Source of the DNA: Lonsdalea britannica
Lineage (GTDB): Bacteria; Pseudomonadota; Gammaproteobacteria; Enterobacterales; Enterobacteriaceae
NCBI RefSeq assembly: GCF_002111595.1
Contig: NZ_LUTN01000007.1
Span: forward strand, 62,001-126,000
Direction of reading: 5' to 3'
Length of the DNA stretch: 64,000 bases
Shown in pieces: positions 51,592 through 61,369 of this stretch. Numbering within the stretch: the first letter of the stretch is position 1; the number at the start of each line of letters is the position of its first letter. The position numbers and the translations under genes were made by a program. The notes below the pieces were generated by a model. The model did no database searches. It was not told the DNA's origin and saw nothing but the letters and a program-made list of their open reading frames with translations.

Positions 51592-52515
51592 ATGGCTTCG
51601 CATGAGAAAGAAGGTCAGTCCTCACATTCCGCTTTGACCGGCAAAAATCCGGTCGACGCTTATCCCCAGCCTCCGTTTCCCAGTCAGCCGCAAACCCCGC
51701 CGGGGCTGGCAAGTAAAATGCAGCCGCTGCCGGATCATGGCGAGAAAAGCTATCGCGGAACAGGTCGCCTGCAGGGCCGCAAAGCGTTGGTGACCGGCGG
51801 CGATTCCGGTATTGGCCGCGCGGTGGCGATCGCCTATGCGCGAGAAGGGGCCGATGTCGCGATCAACTATCTGCCGGAAGAAGAGTCTGACGCGAAAGAA
51901 GTCATTGAGCTGATTCGCGCCGAAGGGCGCACGGCGGTGGCGATACCGGGCGATATTCGCGACGAAGCGTTCTGCCATAAGCTGGTGGACGAAGCGGTAC
52001 ATAAGCTGGGCGGACTGGATATTCTGGTCAACAACGCCGGACGCCAGCAGTACGTAGAATCCATCGCACAGCTGACGACCGAAGCGTTCGACGCCACGTT
52101 CAAAACCAATGTCTATGCGCCGTTCTGGATCAGCAAAGCCGCGTTGCAACACATGAAACCCGGCTCGGCGATCATCAACACGACCTCGGTGCAGGCCTTC
52201 AACCCCAGCGCCATTCTGCTGGATTACGCGCAGACCAAAGCCTGTAATGTGGCGTTCACCAAGGCGCTGGCGAAGCAGGTCACCGGCAAAGGGATTCGCG
52301 TGAATGCGGTCGCGCCGGGACCTTACTGGACGGCGCTACAGTCCAGCGGCGGTCAGCCGATGGAGATGGTGCAGCAGTTTGCCGCGAGTTCGCCGATGGG
52401 GCGTCCCGGTCAGCCGGTGGAAATCGCGCCGCTGTATGTCACGCTGGCGTCGGCGGAAGCCAGTTATACGTCCGGTCAGGTATGGTGTGCGGACGGCGGC
52501 ACCGGCACGCTGTAG
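51592..52515 (+). CDS. Short-chain dehydrogenase/reductase with long N-terminal extension
   Basis: 307 residues. After a proline-rich N-terminal arm of about 55 residues ('AYPQPPFPSQPQTPP') comes a classical SDR with 'VTGGDSGIGRAVAIAYAREG' (cofactor loop), 'NNAGRQQY', and the Y-x-x-x-K pair in 'YAQTKACN'. It resembles YghA/GsiB-like stress SDRs. The physiological substrate is unknown. Start ATG follows an AGGAG box. In E. coli the region right of carB holds the caiF-fix group, which is absent here. Confidence 0.85.
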   Translation: MASHEKEGQSSHSALTGKNPVDAYPQPPFPSQPQTPPGLASKMQPLPDHGEKSYRGTGRLQGRKALVTGGDSGIGRAVAIAYAREGADVAINYLPEEESDAKEVIELIRAEGRTAVAIPGDIRDEAFCHKLVDEAVHKLGGLDILVNNAGRQQYVESIAQLTTEAFDATFKTNVYAPFWISKAALQHMKPGSAIINTTSVQAFNPSAILLDYAQTKACNVAFTKALAKQVTGKGIRVNAVAPGPYWTALQSSGGQPMEMVQQFAASSPMGRPGQPVEIAPLYVTLASAEASYTSGQVWCADGGTGTL

Positions 52516-52837
52516 TCTTCAAGCTGTTTTGGTGCGTGGCGCGGCGATGCGCCGTTCCACGCTGTTTCATTGAAGTCAGGTCATCACGCACCGCCGCCCT
52601 GATTGTCACGCCAGATTTACGCCGATCCTGCTTTACGCTTCCTCCGTTTCATCTCCCTGATTAGCTGCCATAATCCCTATCGTCATCAAAGCCATTGCGT
52701 CAAATCCGTGCATAATGTTGTCAAATCACGCTGTGGCTTTAGCCCATAGGCCGAAAGCCGTGAGTGACTGTCGCTGCCTGGGTGACGTGCGTCAGCGTGA
52801 ATTCTCGGGACTTTTGAGGTCGGGTCGGAGCATCAAC

Positions 52838-53614
52838 ATGATCAGTTCAGATATCGCCCAACGGGACATCACCCGGTTGTGTATTCAATGTGCGCTGATG
52901 CTGCTACAGCACGGCGCGGAAAGTACGGTCGTCGAGCAGCTACCGTCGCGTCTGGGAAAAGCGCTGGGCGTCGATAGCGTGGAGAGTTCCATTTCCGCTA
53001 ACGCCGTGGTGCTGAGCACCATCGTCAATGGACACTGTTTGACGACCACGCGCAGAAACGAAGATCGCGGCATCAATATGCACGTCGTCACGGAGGTGCA
53101 GCATGTCGTGATTATGGCTGAACATCATCTGCTGGGCGTTGAGGAGGTGGCGAAACGGCTCAATAACATCAAGCCGCTGCGCTATCCGCGCTGGATTGTC
53201 GTGAGCATCGTCGCGCTCTCTTGCGGCTGTTTCAGCCGATTGAACGGCGGCGGCTGGGATGCATTCCTCATCGCGCTGCTCGCCAGCGGGCTTGCGATGT
53301 ATGTGCGCCAACTGCTGACAGCCCGCAGTTTTAATCCGCTGATCAACTTCTGCATCACCGCCTTTGTTGCCACCTCTGCCTCCGGTTTGCTGATGCGCGT
53401 ACCGGGCCTGGAGAACTCCGCCACGGTGGCGATGGCGGCCAGCGTGCTGCTGTTGGTGCCTGGCTTCCCTTTGATTAACGCGGTGGCTGATATGTTTAAA
53501 GGACACGTCAATACCGGGCTGGCGCGCTGGGCGATCGCCAGTTTGTTGACGCTCTCCACCTGCATCGGCGTGGTGTCGGCAATGGCGATATGGGGGCTAC
53601 GCGGATGGGCCTAG
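52838..53614 (+). CDS. yjjP: ThrE-family membrane exporter subunit YjjP
   Basis: 258 residues from ATG 52838, eight bases after a GGAG box. A soluble N-terminal half ('[19 protein letters not shown]', '[13 protein letters not shown]') precedes about five membrane helices (for example '[20 protein letters not shown]', a typical PGxP-containing helix). E. coli YjjPB exports succinate. An in-frame extension to 52715 has no ribosome binding site. It overlaps yjjB by ten bases. Confidence 0.9.
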   Translation: MISSDIAQRDITRLCIQCALMLLQHGAESTVVEQLPSRLGKALGVDSVESSISANAVVLSTIVNGHCLTTTRRNEDRGINMHVVTEVQHVVIMAEHHLLGVEEVAKRLNNIKPLRYPRWIVVSIVALSCGCFSRLNGGGWDAFLIALLASGLAMYVRQLLTARSFNPLINFCITAFVATSASGLLMRVPGLENSATVAMAASVLLLVPGFPLINAVADMFKGHVNTGLARWAIASLLTLSTCIGVVSAMAIWGLRGWA

Positions 53615-54075
53615 ATCTTCTCTGGTTACTGTTGCAGGATATGGCGCTGGCCGCCGTGCCGGCGCTCGGTTTCGCCATCGTGTTCAACGTACCGGTCAGG
53701 GCGCTGCACTATTGCGCCGCGCTCGGGGCGCTGGGACATGGCTCCCGCTTTCTGATGATCCATTTCGGCCTGCATATCGAATGGGCTTCCATGCTGGCCG
53801 CGATTCTGATTGGTGCGCTGGGGATTCACTGGTCGCGCTGGCTGCTGGCGCACCCCAAAGTGTTTACCGTTGCGGCGGTGATCCCGATGTTCCCCGGCAT
53901 CTCCGCCTATACCGCGATGATCTCGGTGGTGGAGCTGTCGCATCAGGGCTACAGCGAAGCGTTGATGCAGCAGTTGATTACCCAATTTCTCAAGGCCAGC
54001 TTCATTGTCGGCGCGCTCTCCATTGGACTGTCGCTGCCCGGATTGTGGGTTTATCACCGGCGTCCGGGGGTATGA
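53605..54075 (+). CDS. yjjB: ThrE-family membrane exporter subunit YjjB
   Basis: 156 residues (E. coli 157), mostly four or five hydrophobic helices, with the '[13 protein letters not shown]' loop typical of the family. Together with YjjP it makes the split version of a ThrE exporter. The start overlaps the end of yjjP, so the two are probably co-translated. In E. coli yjjPB lies near dnaTC; here it is directly upstream of folA. Confidence 0.9.
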   Translation: MGLDLLWLLLQDMALAAVPALGFAIVFNVPVRALHYCAALGALGHGSRFLMIHFGLHIEWASMLAAILIGALGIHWSRWLLAHPKVFTVAAVIPMFPGISAYTAMISVVELSHQGYSEALMQQLITQFLKASFIVGALSIGLSLPGLWVYHRRPGV

Positions 54076-54180
54076 CAAATCAGAGACCTCTGAGAACAAA
54101 TTTGGATACCGTTCATTTATCGACGCCCGAACCGGCTTTCCGTATAGTGGCAACAATTTTTTTGCCTACAGGGTTCTACC

Positions 54181-54663
54181 ATGGTTATTAGTTTGATTGC
54201 GGCGATGGCGGTGGATCGGGTTATTGGGATGGAAAATGCCATGCCCTGGCATCTCCCTGCCGATCTGGCGTGGTTCAAGCGTAATACGCTCGATAAGCCG
54301 ATTGTGATGGGACGCAACACGTTCCGCTCCATCGGTCAGCCGCTGCCGGGACGGCGTAATATCGTGATCAGCAGTCAGCCGGGCGACGATGACCGCGTAA
54401 TTTGGGTGACGTCACCGGAGGCCGCACTGGCGGAGGCGGGCGATGTCGAAGAGATCATGGTCATCGGCGGGGGCAGTATCTACCGACAGATGTTGCCTCT
54501 GGCGCAACGGCTTTATCTGACGCACATTGATGCCGAGGTCGAAGGAGACACTCACTTCCCGGACTATGAGCCGGATGAGTGGCGCTCCACGTTCAGCGAG
54601 TTTCACGAAGCGGATGAACGTAACTCTCATCACTACTGCTTCGAAATACTGGAACGTCGCTAA
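54181..54663 (+). CDS. folA: Dihydrofolate reductase
   Basis: 160 residues (E. coli 159). Reduces dihydrofolate with NADPH. The N-terminal '[20 protein letters not shown]', the catalytic aspartate in '[11 protein letters not shown]' (about residue 27) and the '[12 protein letters not shown]' motif are present. Looks like the chromosomal trimethoprim-sensitive type. It is followed by a strong terminator. Confidence 0.97.
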   Translation: MVISLIAAMAVDRVIGMENAMPWHLPADLAWFKRNTLDKPIVMGRNTFRSIGQPLPGRRNIVISSQPGDDDRVIWVTSPEAALAEAGDVEEIMVIGGGSIYRQMLPLAQRLYLTHIDAEVEGDTHFPDYEPDEWRSTFSEFHEADERNSHHYCFEILERR

Positions 54664-54677
54664 CCCCCCATCTTCTC

Positions 54678-54704
54678 AAACCCGCCTGTCGGCGGGTTTT
54701 TTTA
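54678..54704 (+). terminator. folA terminator
   Basis: AAACCCGCC-TGTC-GGCGGGTTT, a perfect 9-bp stem followed by a T-run, 14 bases past the stop. Confidence 0.93.
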
Positions 54705-54871
54705 TCTCCCGAATCATGCCTCTCATGCCGCCCGTGGTCAGATTTCTTACACTCAGATGAATGTCACTTTTCGGTAATATTATTCACCTATCTTTATCCG
54801 CTACCGTAAGTCCGTTTTCATGCCGTACGTTCGCCGTGCGGCTCGCCTATCCGAAATGAGGAAATAGAACG

Positions 54872-56758
54872 ATGACGAGCAATGTGGATAACGTGAAGGC
54901 CGAAAATCAGGTTGATGCAGGTCGCCGCCGACTGGTGTTTGGCGGAGCAGGGGCGTTGGGAATGGCCAGTTTTCTGGGTGGCGGCGTTTTGTCGTTCGGC
55001 GTCCGTGCGCAGAGTACGCCATCGGGCAGTGCGTTACTCGGTTTTAAAGGGATAGCGGCTTCCGCCGCGGATGAGGTGATCGTCCCGCCGGGCTATCGTG
55101 CCGAGGTGCTGATTTCGTGGGGCGATCCGCTGGTGGATGGCGCGGCGGCGTTCGATCCTCATGGGCGTAACACCGCGGCGGAGCAAGCCCTGCAATTCGG
55201 GGATAACAATGACGGCATGAGTTTCTTTCCGATAGACGAACGCCACGGCGTCATGGCGATCAACAACGAATACGTCAATGAACCCTACCTTTTTGCCCAC
55301 GGCGGCAAGAAGGCCGCCAGTCTCGAAGATGTGCGCAAATCTCAGGCCGCGCACGGGGTTTCTATCGTCGCCGTGCAGCGCGTCGGCGACTCCGTAAGCT
55401 GGCAGGTCATGCGCCCGTCGCGCTACAACCGCCGCATCACCGCGACCACGCCCATGACGTTCAGCGGGCCGGCCGCCGGTCACGCCTTACTGCAAACCGC
55501 GGCGGATCCGACCGGTACCCGCGTGCTGGGTACGTTCGGCAACTGCGCTAACGGCAAAACGCCGTGGGGCACCTACCTCACCTGTGAAGAAAACTTCGAT
55601 ACCTATTTTGGTACGCGTGACGCCAACTATCGCACGACGCCGGATCAGGAGCGCTATACGCTGGAGGTGAACGAGCCGGAGCGTAACTGGGTCGACTTCG
55701 ACGAACGCTTCGACGTGAGCCGTCATCCAAATGAGTTCAACCGACACGGCTGGATTGTGGAGATTGATCCGTTGGATCCGACGTCGACGCCCATCAAGCG
55801 TACGGCGCTGGGGCGCTTTAAACATGAAAATGCGGCGGTCACCGTGGCGCAGGATGGGCGGCTGGTGGTGTATATGGGGGACGATGAGCGCGGCGAATTC
55901 ATCTACAAATATGTGTCCCATGCGAAGGTGGATCACGTCAATCCGGCGAACAACCATCGCCTGCTGGATGAAGGCACGCTGTATGTGGCCCAGTTTGACG
56001 GCGATGCGGCAGGCACGCCGCTGAAAGGGACAGGGCGTTGGATTGCGTTGACGTTCGGAGAGAACGGACTGACGCCGGACAATGGTTTTCACAGTCAGGC
56101 GGAAGTCGTGACCTTCGCTCGTAAAGCGGCATCGCAGGTGGGCGCGACCCGCATGGATCGTCCCGAGTGGATCGCGGTTAATCCGCACGATGGTCGTGCT
56201 TACTGCACGCTGACTAACAACAGTAAGCGTGGTGAGACTGGCATGCCGGTAAATCCCGCCAACCCGCGTCCGAAGAACATCTATGGACAGATTATTCGCT
56301 GGGACGAACACGGCGACGCCACGGCCAGAGCATTCGAGTGGGATATGTATGCGCTGTGCGGCAACCCGATCGCGCACCCGGAAGGCGTCAATCGCGGGAC
56401 GCCTAACATCACGGCGGAGAATACCTTTAATAGTCCAGATGGGCTGGGATTCGACAGGGAAGGGCGGCTGTGGATTTTGACGGACGGCAATTACAGCAAC
56501 ACGGGTGAGTTCGTTGGGCAGGGCAATAATCAGATGTTGGCGGGCGATCCTCTCAGCGGTGAAATCAAACGTTTCATGGTGGGACCGAAATCCTGCGAAT
56601 TAACCGGTATCACCTTCACGCAGGATTATCGAACGATGTTCGTCAATGTGCAGCATCCGGGCGAAGAGGGCGATTCGCACTTCCCGCACAACAGCGTGCG
56701 GCCCCGCTCTTCGGTAGTGATGGTGACGCGGCGGGACGGCGGCGTGATTGGCGCGTAG
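54872..56758 (+). CDS. PhoX-family phosphatase-like protein, Tat-exported
   Basis: 628 residues. The N-terminus has a twin-arginine signal ('GRRRLVFGG', about residues 17-25, followed by a hydrophobic stretch), so export folded with its cofactor is expected. The rest is a DUF839/PhoX beta-propeller type ('GNCANGKTPWGTYLTCEENF', 'GFDREGRLWILTDGN'). Characterised PhoX enzymes are calcium/iron alkaline phosphatases for phosphate scavenging. I see no Pho box, so regulation by phosphate is unproven. It lies between folA and apaH, which are adjacent in E. coli. Confidence 0.88.
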   Translation: MTSNVDNVKAENQVDAGRRRLVFGGAGALGMASFLGGGVLSFGVRAQSTPSGSALLGFKGIAASAADEVIVPPGYRAEVLISWGDPLVDGAAAFDPHGRNTAAEQALQFGDNNDGMSFFPIDERHGVMAINNEYVNEPYLFAHGGKKAASLEDVRKSQAAHGVSIVAVQRVGDSVSWQVMRPSRYNRRITATTPMTFSGPAAGHALLQTAADPTGTRVLGTFGNCANGKTPWGTYLTCEENFDTYFGTRDANYRTTPDQERYTLEVNEPERNWVDFDERFDVSRHPNEFNRHGWIVEIDPLDPTSTPIKRTALGRFKHENAAVTVAQDGRLVVYMGDDERGEFIYKYVSHAKVDHVNPANNHRLLDEGTLYVAQFDGDAAGTPLKGTGRWIALTFGENGLTPDNGFHSQAEVVTFARKAASQVGATRMDRPEWIAVNPHDGRAYCTLTNNSKRGETGMPVNPANPRPKNIYGQIIRWDEHGDATARAFEWDMYALCGNPIAHPEGVNRGTPNITAENTFNSPDGLGFDREGRLWILTDGNYSNTGEFVGQGNNQMLAGDPLSGEIKRFMVGPKSCELTGITFTQDYRTMFVNVQHPGEEGDSHFPHNSVRPRSSVVMVTRRDGGVIGA

Positions 56759-56840
56759 GACCATGATTCGAACGTTGAGGTCAACGATAGTCTGCTTAAT
56801 GATGACCTGGGAGCATTGAAACGCGCTCTCACGTGAGCAA

Positions 56841-56874
56841 AAAAAGAGATGCCGAATGGCATCTCTTTTTACTT
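56841..56874. terminator. Bidirectional terminator between phoX-type gene and apaH
   Basis: AAAAAGAGATGCC-GAAT-GGCATCTCTTTTT, 13-bp stem with A and T flanks, between the convergent genes. Confidence 0.92.
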
Positions 56875-56920
56875 TTCAGCAGTCATCGTTAACGATGAGC
56901 GCCGCTTAGACTTTGGCTCG

Positions 56921-57766
56921 TTACTCGGCGTTTGGCGCGTTGTCATCCCGCCGAACGAACTGAGACGGCTGGCGGTAATAGCGCTGCGTTTCCCAGTGAA
57001 GCAGCGTTAGCGAGCCGCCCCAGCAGCAGCCGGTATCCAGCGCGAAAATGCCTTCCGGCGTGCCTTTGCCTTCCAGCGATGCCCAGTGCCCGAAGGCGAT
57101 GGCGTATTCGCTCGGCACCGGTCCAGGTAAATTGAACCACGGTTTAAGCAGGGAAGGTGCCTGCGCCGGCGGCGTTTTGCACATCATATCCAGCTGTCCG
57201 CCGTTAAAGCAGTAGCGCATGCGGGTGAAGACATTGGTGCTGAAGCGCAGGCGCGGCAGTCCGCTAAGCTCCGGCAGCCAGTTATTCGGCATGTCGCCGT
57301 ACATCGCATCCAGAAACAACGGATAGCTGTCGCTGCTCAGGATGGACTCGACTTCGTGCGCGCACATCTGCGCCGTGTCCAGATCCCACTGCGGCGTGAT
57401 CCCGGCGTGGGCCATCACCAGCTTGAGATCTTCATCGACCTGCAGCACCGGCTGACGACGCAGCCAGTTGATGAGATCGTCGATATCCGGCGCGGCGAGC
57501 AACGCTTCCAGCCGGTCTTTGGTTTTGGGACGGCTGATGCCGGCGTAAACCGCCAGCAGATGCAGGTCGTGATTGCCTAAAACCATGCGCACCGAGGAGC
57601 CTAGCGAACGTACGAAACGCAGCACCCGCAATGAATCGGGGCCGCGGGCGACGAGGTCGCCGGTCAGCCACAGCGTATCCCGCGCGGGATCGAAAGAAAC
57701 TTGCGCCAATAGCGCTTCCAGTTCAACGAAACAGCCGTGAACGTCGCCAACAAGATAGGTAGCCAT
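56921..57766 (-). CDS. apaH: Diadenosine tetraphosphatase (Ap4A hydrolase, symmetrical)
   Basis: 281 residues (E. coli 280). Splits Ap4A into two ADP and also removes Np4 caps from RNA in E. coli. Metallophosphatase motifs: '[10 protein letters not shown]' at the N-terminus, '[11 protein letters not shown]' and '[10 protein letters not shown]'. It starts two bases after apaG and is the last gene of the lptD-surA-pdxA-rsmA-apaGH string. Confidence 0.97.
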   Translation of the reverse strand: MATYLVGDVHGCFVELEALLAQVSFDPARDTLWLTGDLVARGPDSLRVLRFVRSLGSSVRMVLGNHDLHLLAVYAGISRPKTKDRLEALLAAPDIDDLINWLRRQPVLQVDEDLKLVMAHAGITPQWDLDTAQMCAHEVESILSSDSYPLFLDAMYGDMPNNWLPELSGLPRLRFSTNVFTRMRYCFNGGQLDMMCKTPPAQAPSLLKPWFNLPGPVPSEYAIAFGHWASLEGKGTPEGIFALDTGCCWGGSLTLLHWETQRYYRQPSQFVRRDDNAPNAE

Positions 57767-57768
57767 AA

Positions 57769-58146
57769 TTAGTGTATCAGTGAAGGGATTGCCAGACGGA
57801 ATACCGGGATAGATTCCTGGAAAGTCTCACCCTGATGGTCGAGCATCTGGTAGTGGCCTTCCATCGTTCCCAACGGCGTTTCGAGAATGGCGCCGCTGGT
57901 GTATTGGAATTCACTGCCGGGATGAATGACGGGCTGAACGCCGATGACGCCTTCGCCCTGAACTTCAGTCTGACGCCCGTTGCTGTTGGTGATGAGCCAG
58001 TAACGGCTCATCAGTTTGACGTCGTGGCGTCCCAGATTGCGGATCGTGATGGTGTAAGCAAAGACGTAGCGATCTTCTTCCGGCGCAGACTGTGCTTCTA
58101 CGTAGAAACTCTGAACCTGTATGCAAACTCGGGGCGCGTTGATCAT
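57769..58146 (-). CDS. apaG: ApaG (CorD), Co2+/Mg2+ efflux-linked protein
   Basis: 125 residues, the usual length. A fibronectin-like fold (DUF525) with '[15 protein letters not shown]', '[20 protein letters not shown]' and 'GTMEGHYQM'. Its biochemical role is unclear. Between rsmA (15-base gap) and apaH, as in E. coli. Confidence 0.96.
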   Translation of the reverse strand: MINAPRVCIQVQSFYVEAQSAPEEDRYVFAYTITIRNLGRHDVKLMSRYWLITNSNGRQTEVQGEGVIGVQPVIHPGSEFQYTSGAILETPLGTMEGHYQMLDHQGETFQESIPVFRLAIPSLIH

Positions 58147-58161
58147 GACGACAACTCCAGT

Positions 58162-58980
58162 TTATTCCTGCGCCGTAGGATGATTGCTAAGCCAGTTAGC
58201 GAGCTTGCAATACTGCTCTACGGTCACGTTTTCCGCGCGATCGTTGGCATTGATGCCCTGTTCCGCCAACTGCTCTTGCGTGAACAGGTTGCCCAAACTG
58301 TTGCGCAGCGTTTTACGGCGCTGATTGAAGGCTTCAGTGGTGATCCTGCTCAGCACGCGGGTGTCGACCTGAGGATAAGGCGACGTCGTGTGAGGCACCA
58401 GCCGCACGACCGCCGACTCGACTTTCGGCGCAGGTCTGAACGCGGTGGGAGGAACTTCGAGTACCGGGATAACCTGACAGTAGTATTGCGCCATCACGCT
58501 CAAACGGCCATAGGCTTTACTGTTCGGCCCTGCCACCAACCGGTTGACTACCTCTTTCTGCAACATAAAGTGCATGTCGCGGATAGCCTGAGTATAGCTG
58601 AACAGATGAAACATCAATGGTGTGGAAATATTATACGGCAGGTTGCCAAAGACCCGCAGAGGCTGGCCGATTTGCTGCGCCAACTCGGCGAAGTCCACTT
58701 TCATGGCATCCTGCTGAATGATAGTGAGCTTATCTTTCAACGTGGGGTGGACTTCCAGCCGTGCGGCCAGATCGCGGTCCAGCTCGACGACGGTAAAGTG
58801 ATTCAGTCGTTCTCCCACCGGCGCGGTCAGAGCACCCAGGCCAGGGCCGATTTCCACCAGCGCCTGATCCGGCAGCGGGTGAATGGCAGAGACAATGCTG
58901 TCGATCACAAAGTGATCGTGTAAAAAGTTTTGCCCGAAACGCTTACGGGCGAAGTGGCCTTGGTGTACTCGATTATTCAT
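58162..58980 (-). CDS. rsmA: 16S rRNA dimethyladenosine transferase (KsgA)
   Basis: 272 residues (E. coli 273). Dimethylates two adjacent adenines in helix 45 of 16S rRNA. Start at 58980 gives the family '[20 protein letters not shown]'; four codons upstream in frame (58992) is less likely. SAM motif '[12 protein letters not shown]' and the catalytic 'GNLPYNIST' are present. It overlaps the pdxA stop by eight bases. Confidence 0.97.
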   Translation of the reverse strand: MNNRVHQGHFARKRFGQNFLHDHFVIDSIVSAIHPLPDQALVEIGPGLGALTAPVGERLNHFTVVELDRDLAARLEVHPTLKDKLTIIQQDAMKVDFAELAQQIGQPLRVFGNLPYNISTPLMFHLFSYTQAIRDMHFMLQKEVVNRLVAGPNSKAYGRLSVMAQYYCQVIPVLEVPPTAFRPAPKVESAVVRLVPHTTSPYPQVDTRVLSRITTEAFNQRRKTLRNSLGNLFTQEQLAEQGINANDRAENVTVEQYCKLANWLSNHPTAQE

Positions 58981-59974
58981 TACGATTAGCAATCATTTTA
59001 ATAGCAAGAGTTAGGGCGGTGCTGAAGCTGCCGGGATCGGCCTGGCCAGTGGCGGCCAGCTCCAGCGCCGTGCCGTGGTCGACCGAGGTACGGATAAACG
59101 GTAGACCCAGCGTGATGTTGACTGCCCGGCCGAAGCCCAGATACTTCAGAACCGGCAATCCCTGGTCGTGATACATCGCCAGCACGGCATCCGCCGGCTG
59201 TAAATATTTGGGTTGGAACAAGGTATCTGCCGGCAGCGGGCCGACCAGCTGAATGCCTTTCGCCCGCAGCTCATCAAGCGCCGGAATGATAACGTCCAGC
59301 TCTTCCCGACCCATGTGGCCGCCTTCGCCCGCGTGGGGGTTCAGGCCGCACACGTAGATCGACGGGTTCGCAATACCGAACTTGGTCCGCAAATCGTGAT
59401 CGAGAATGGTGATGACTTCGTGCAGACATTGGCGGTCAACGGCGTCGGCCACGTCTCTCAGCGGCAGATGCGTTGTCGCCAGCGCGACGCGCAGCTCCTC
59501 GGTCGCCAGCATCATGACGACCCGTTCGCAATGGCTGCGTTCGGCAAAGAATTCGGTATGCCCGGTGAACGGCACGCCCGCTTCGTTGATGATGCCTTTG
59601 TGGACCGGACCGGTGACTAGCGCGGCAAATTCGCCCCGCAGGCAGCCGTCGCAGGCCTGCGTCAGCGTCTCGACGACGTAGCGACTGTTCTCAACGTTTA
59701 ACTGGCCGGGAACGACGGTCGCCGCAAGTTTGACCGGGAGGACGGTCAGCGTACCGGCCTGTTGAGGTTGCGCGGGCTGAGCAGGAAGATACTCCCGCAC
59801 CGTCAGCGGGATATTCAGCGTCCGCGCCCGGCTCTCGAGCAGCGCGGGATCGGCGCAGACCACCAGCTCGACCGGCCATGCCTGTTGGGCCAGCGAGACG
59901 ATCAGATCGGGACCAATCCCGGCGGGGTCGCCGGGCGTGATCACGATGCGTGGAATGCTGAGTTCACTCGACAT
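58973..59974 (-). CDS. pdxA: 4-hydroxythreonine-4-phosphate dehydrogenase
   Basis: 333 residues (E. coli 329). Oxidises 4-phosphohydroxy-threonine in pyridoxal phosphate synthesis. Shows '[14 protein letters not shown]' at the N-terminus, '[10 protein letters not shown]' and '[12 protein letters not shown]' with metal-binding histidines. The start codon overlaps the surA stop by one base (TAATG), so translation is coupled. Confidence 0.97.
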   Translation of the reverse strand: MSSELSIPRIVITPGDPAGIGPDLIVSLAQQAWPVELVVCADPALLESRARTLNIPLTVREYLPAQPAQPQQAGTLTVLPVKLAATVVPGQLNVENSRYVVETLTQACDGCLRGEFAALVTGPVHKGIINEAGVPFTGHTEFFAERSHCERVVMMLATEELRVALATTHLPLRDVADAVDRQCLHEVITILDHDLRTKFGIANPSIYVCGLNPHAGEGGHMGREELDVIIPALDELRAKGIQLVGPLPADTLFQPKYLQPADAVLAMYHDQGLPVLKYLGFGRAVNITLGLPFIRTSVDHGTALELAATGQADPGSFSTALTLAIKMIANRNE

Positions 59975-61269
59975 TAGTTACTTTGTCCATCCATGACTTT
60001 AACGTAGGCGGCAGCGCGTTTTTCCTGCATCCAGGTCTGCGCTTCTTCCGCGAATTTACGGTTAAACAGCATACGGTAAGCGCGCTCTTTTTGCGCCGCG
60101 TCGGTTTTATCGACCTGACGGGTGTCCATCAGCTGGATCAGATGCCAGCCAAAGGAGGAGTGAACCGGCGGGCTCATTTCGCCTTTATGCAGTTTCAGCA
60201 GCGCGTCGCGGAATACCGGATCGTAGACGTCCGGAGAGGACCAACCCAGATCGCCGCCCTGATTGGCGGAACCCGGATCCTGCGACAGCTGACGCGCCTG
60301 CGCGGCGAAGCTGGTGCTGCCGCTCTTGATCTGCTGAGCGACGTCCAGCAGTTTGGCGCGGGCCTGATCGTCCGTCATCATGACCGACGGTCTGAGCAGG
60401 ATGTGGCGGGCGTGCATTTCCGTGACGGATACCGTTTTGTCTTCGCCGCGGATGTCATTGACGCGCAGAATGTGGAAGCCGACGCCGGAACGGATCGGGC
60501 CGACGATCTGGCCTTTCTGTGCCTGCACCAGGCTTTCTGCGAACAGCGTTGGCAGTTCTTGCAGTTTGCCCCAGCCCATCTGACCGCCTTTCAACGCCTG
60601 TTGATCGGCGGAGTAGGTGATGGCGAGCTTGCCGAAGTCCGCGCCTTGATTCGCCTCTTTCACCAGACGTTTCGCCAGATCTTCAGCCTGATCGACTTCC
60701 TGCTGCGTCGGGTTTTCCGACAGCGGCAGCAAGATGTGGCTCAGATTGACTTCGGTATCGCCGGTATTCTGATTGGAAACCTGCTTGGCCAGCGCATCGA
60801 CTTCCTGCGGGAGGATGGTGATGCGACGACGCACTTCGTTATTGCGCACTTCGGCGATGGTCATGTCTTTGCGGATCTGACTGCGGTAGGTGTCGTAGCT
60901 GATGCCTTCCTGCGCCAGTCGGCCGCGCATCTGAGCGACCGTCATGCGGTTCTGCGCCGCGATGCCGCTGATGGCGCGATCCAGCTGCTCATCGGTGATC
61001 TGAACGCCCATCTTTTGGGCCATTTGCAGCACGATGCTGTCGACGATCAGGCGATCGAGGATCTGATGGCGCAGGGTGGCGTCATCGGGCAATTGCTGAC
61101 CGGCGCCCTGTGCGTTCAGCTTGACCGATTGCAGTAATCCATTGACATCACTTTCCAGCACGACGCCGTTATCCACCACCGCGGCGACTTTATCAACGAC
61201 CTGCGGCGCGGCAAACGCTGTCGAGACGCTCAGCGTCAGTCCCAGAATCAGTGCTTTCCAGTTGTTCAT
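59974..61269 (-). CDS. surA: Periplasmic chaperone/peptidyl-prolyl isomerase SurA
   Basis: 431 residues (E. coli 428) with a signal peptide (residues 1-20, cut near AFA/APQ). The N-terminal chaperone domain is followed by two parvulin domains (about residues 172-275 and 285-385, e.g. '[12 protein letters not shown]' and '[11 protein letters not shown]'). It escorts outer-membrane proteins including LptD, its upstream neighbour. Start at 61269 was chosen because it gives the family signal peptide. Confidence 0.97.
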   Translation of the reverse strand: MNNWKALILGLTLSVSTAFAAPQVVDKVAAVVDNGVVLESDVNGLLQSVKLNAQGAGQQLPDDATLRHQILDRLIVDSIVLQMAQKMGVQITDEQLDRAISGIAAQNRMTVAQMRGRLAQEGISYDTYRSQIRKDMTIAEVRNNEVRRRITILPQEVDALAKQVSNQNTGDTEVNLSHILLPLSENPTQQEVDQAEDLAKRLVKEANQGADFGKLAITYSADQQALKGGQMGWGKLQELPTLFAESLVQAQKGQIVGPIRSGVGFHILRVNDIRGEDKTVSVTEMHARHILLRPSVMMTDDQARAKLLDVAQQIKSGSTSFAAQARQLSQDPGSANQGGDLGWSSPDVYDPVFRDALLKLHKGEMSPPVHSSFGWHLIQLMDTRQVDKTDAAQKERAYRMLFNRKFAEEAQTWMQEKRAAAYVKVMDGQSN

Positions 61270-61369
61270 ACCTTTCCCATTAAATGTCATCCGCCCGAAG
61301 GCGGGTTAAATGTTGATTTGCTACCGGTATTAGACGCTTATTGCGGCCAGAGTTCCCGGCGGTACACCA

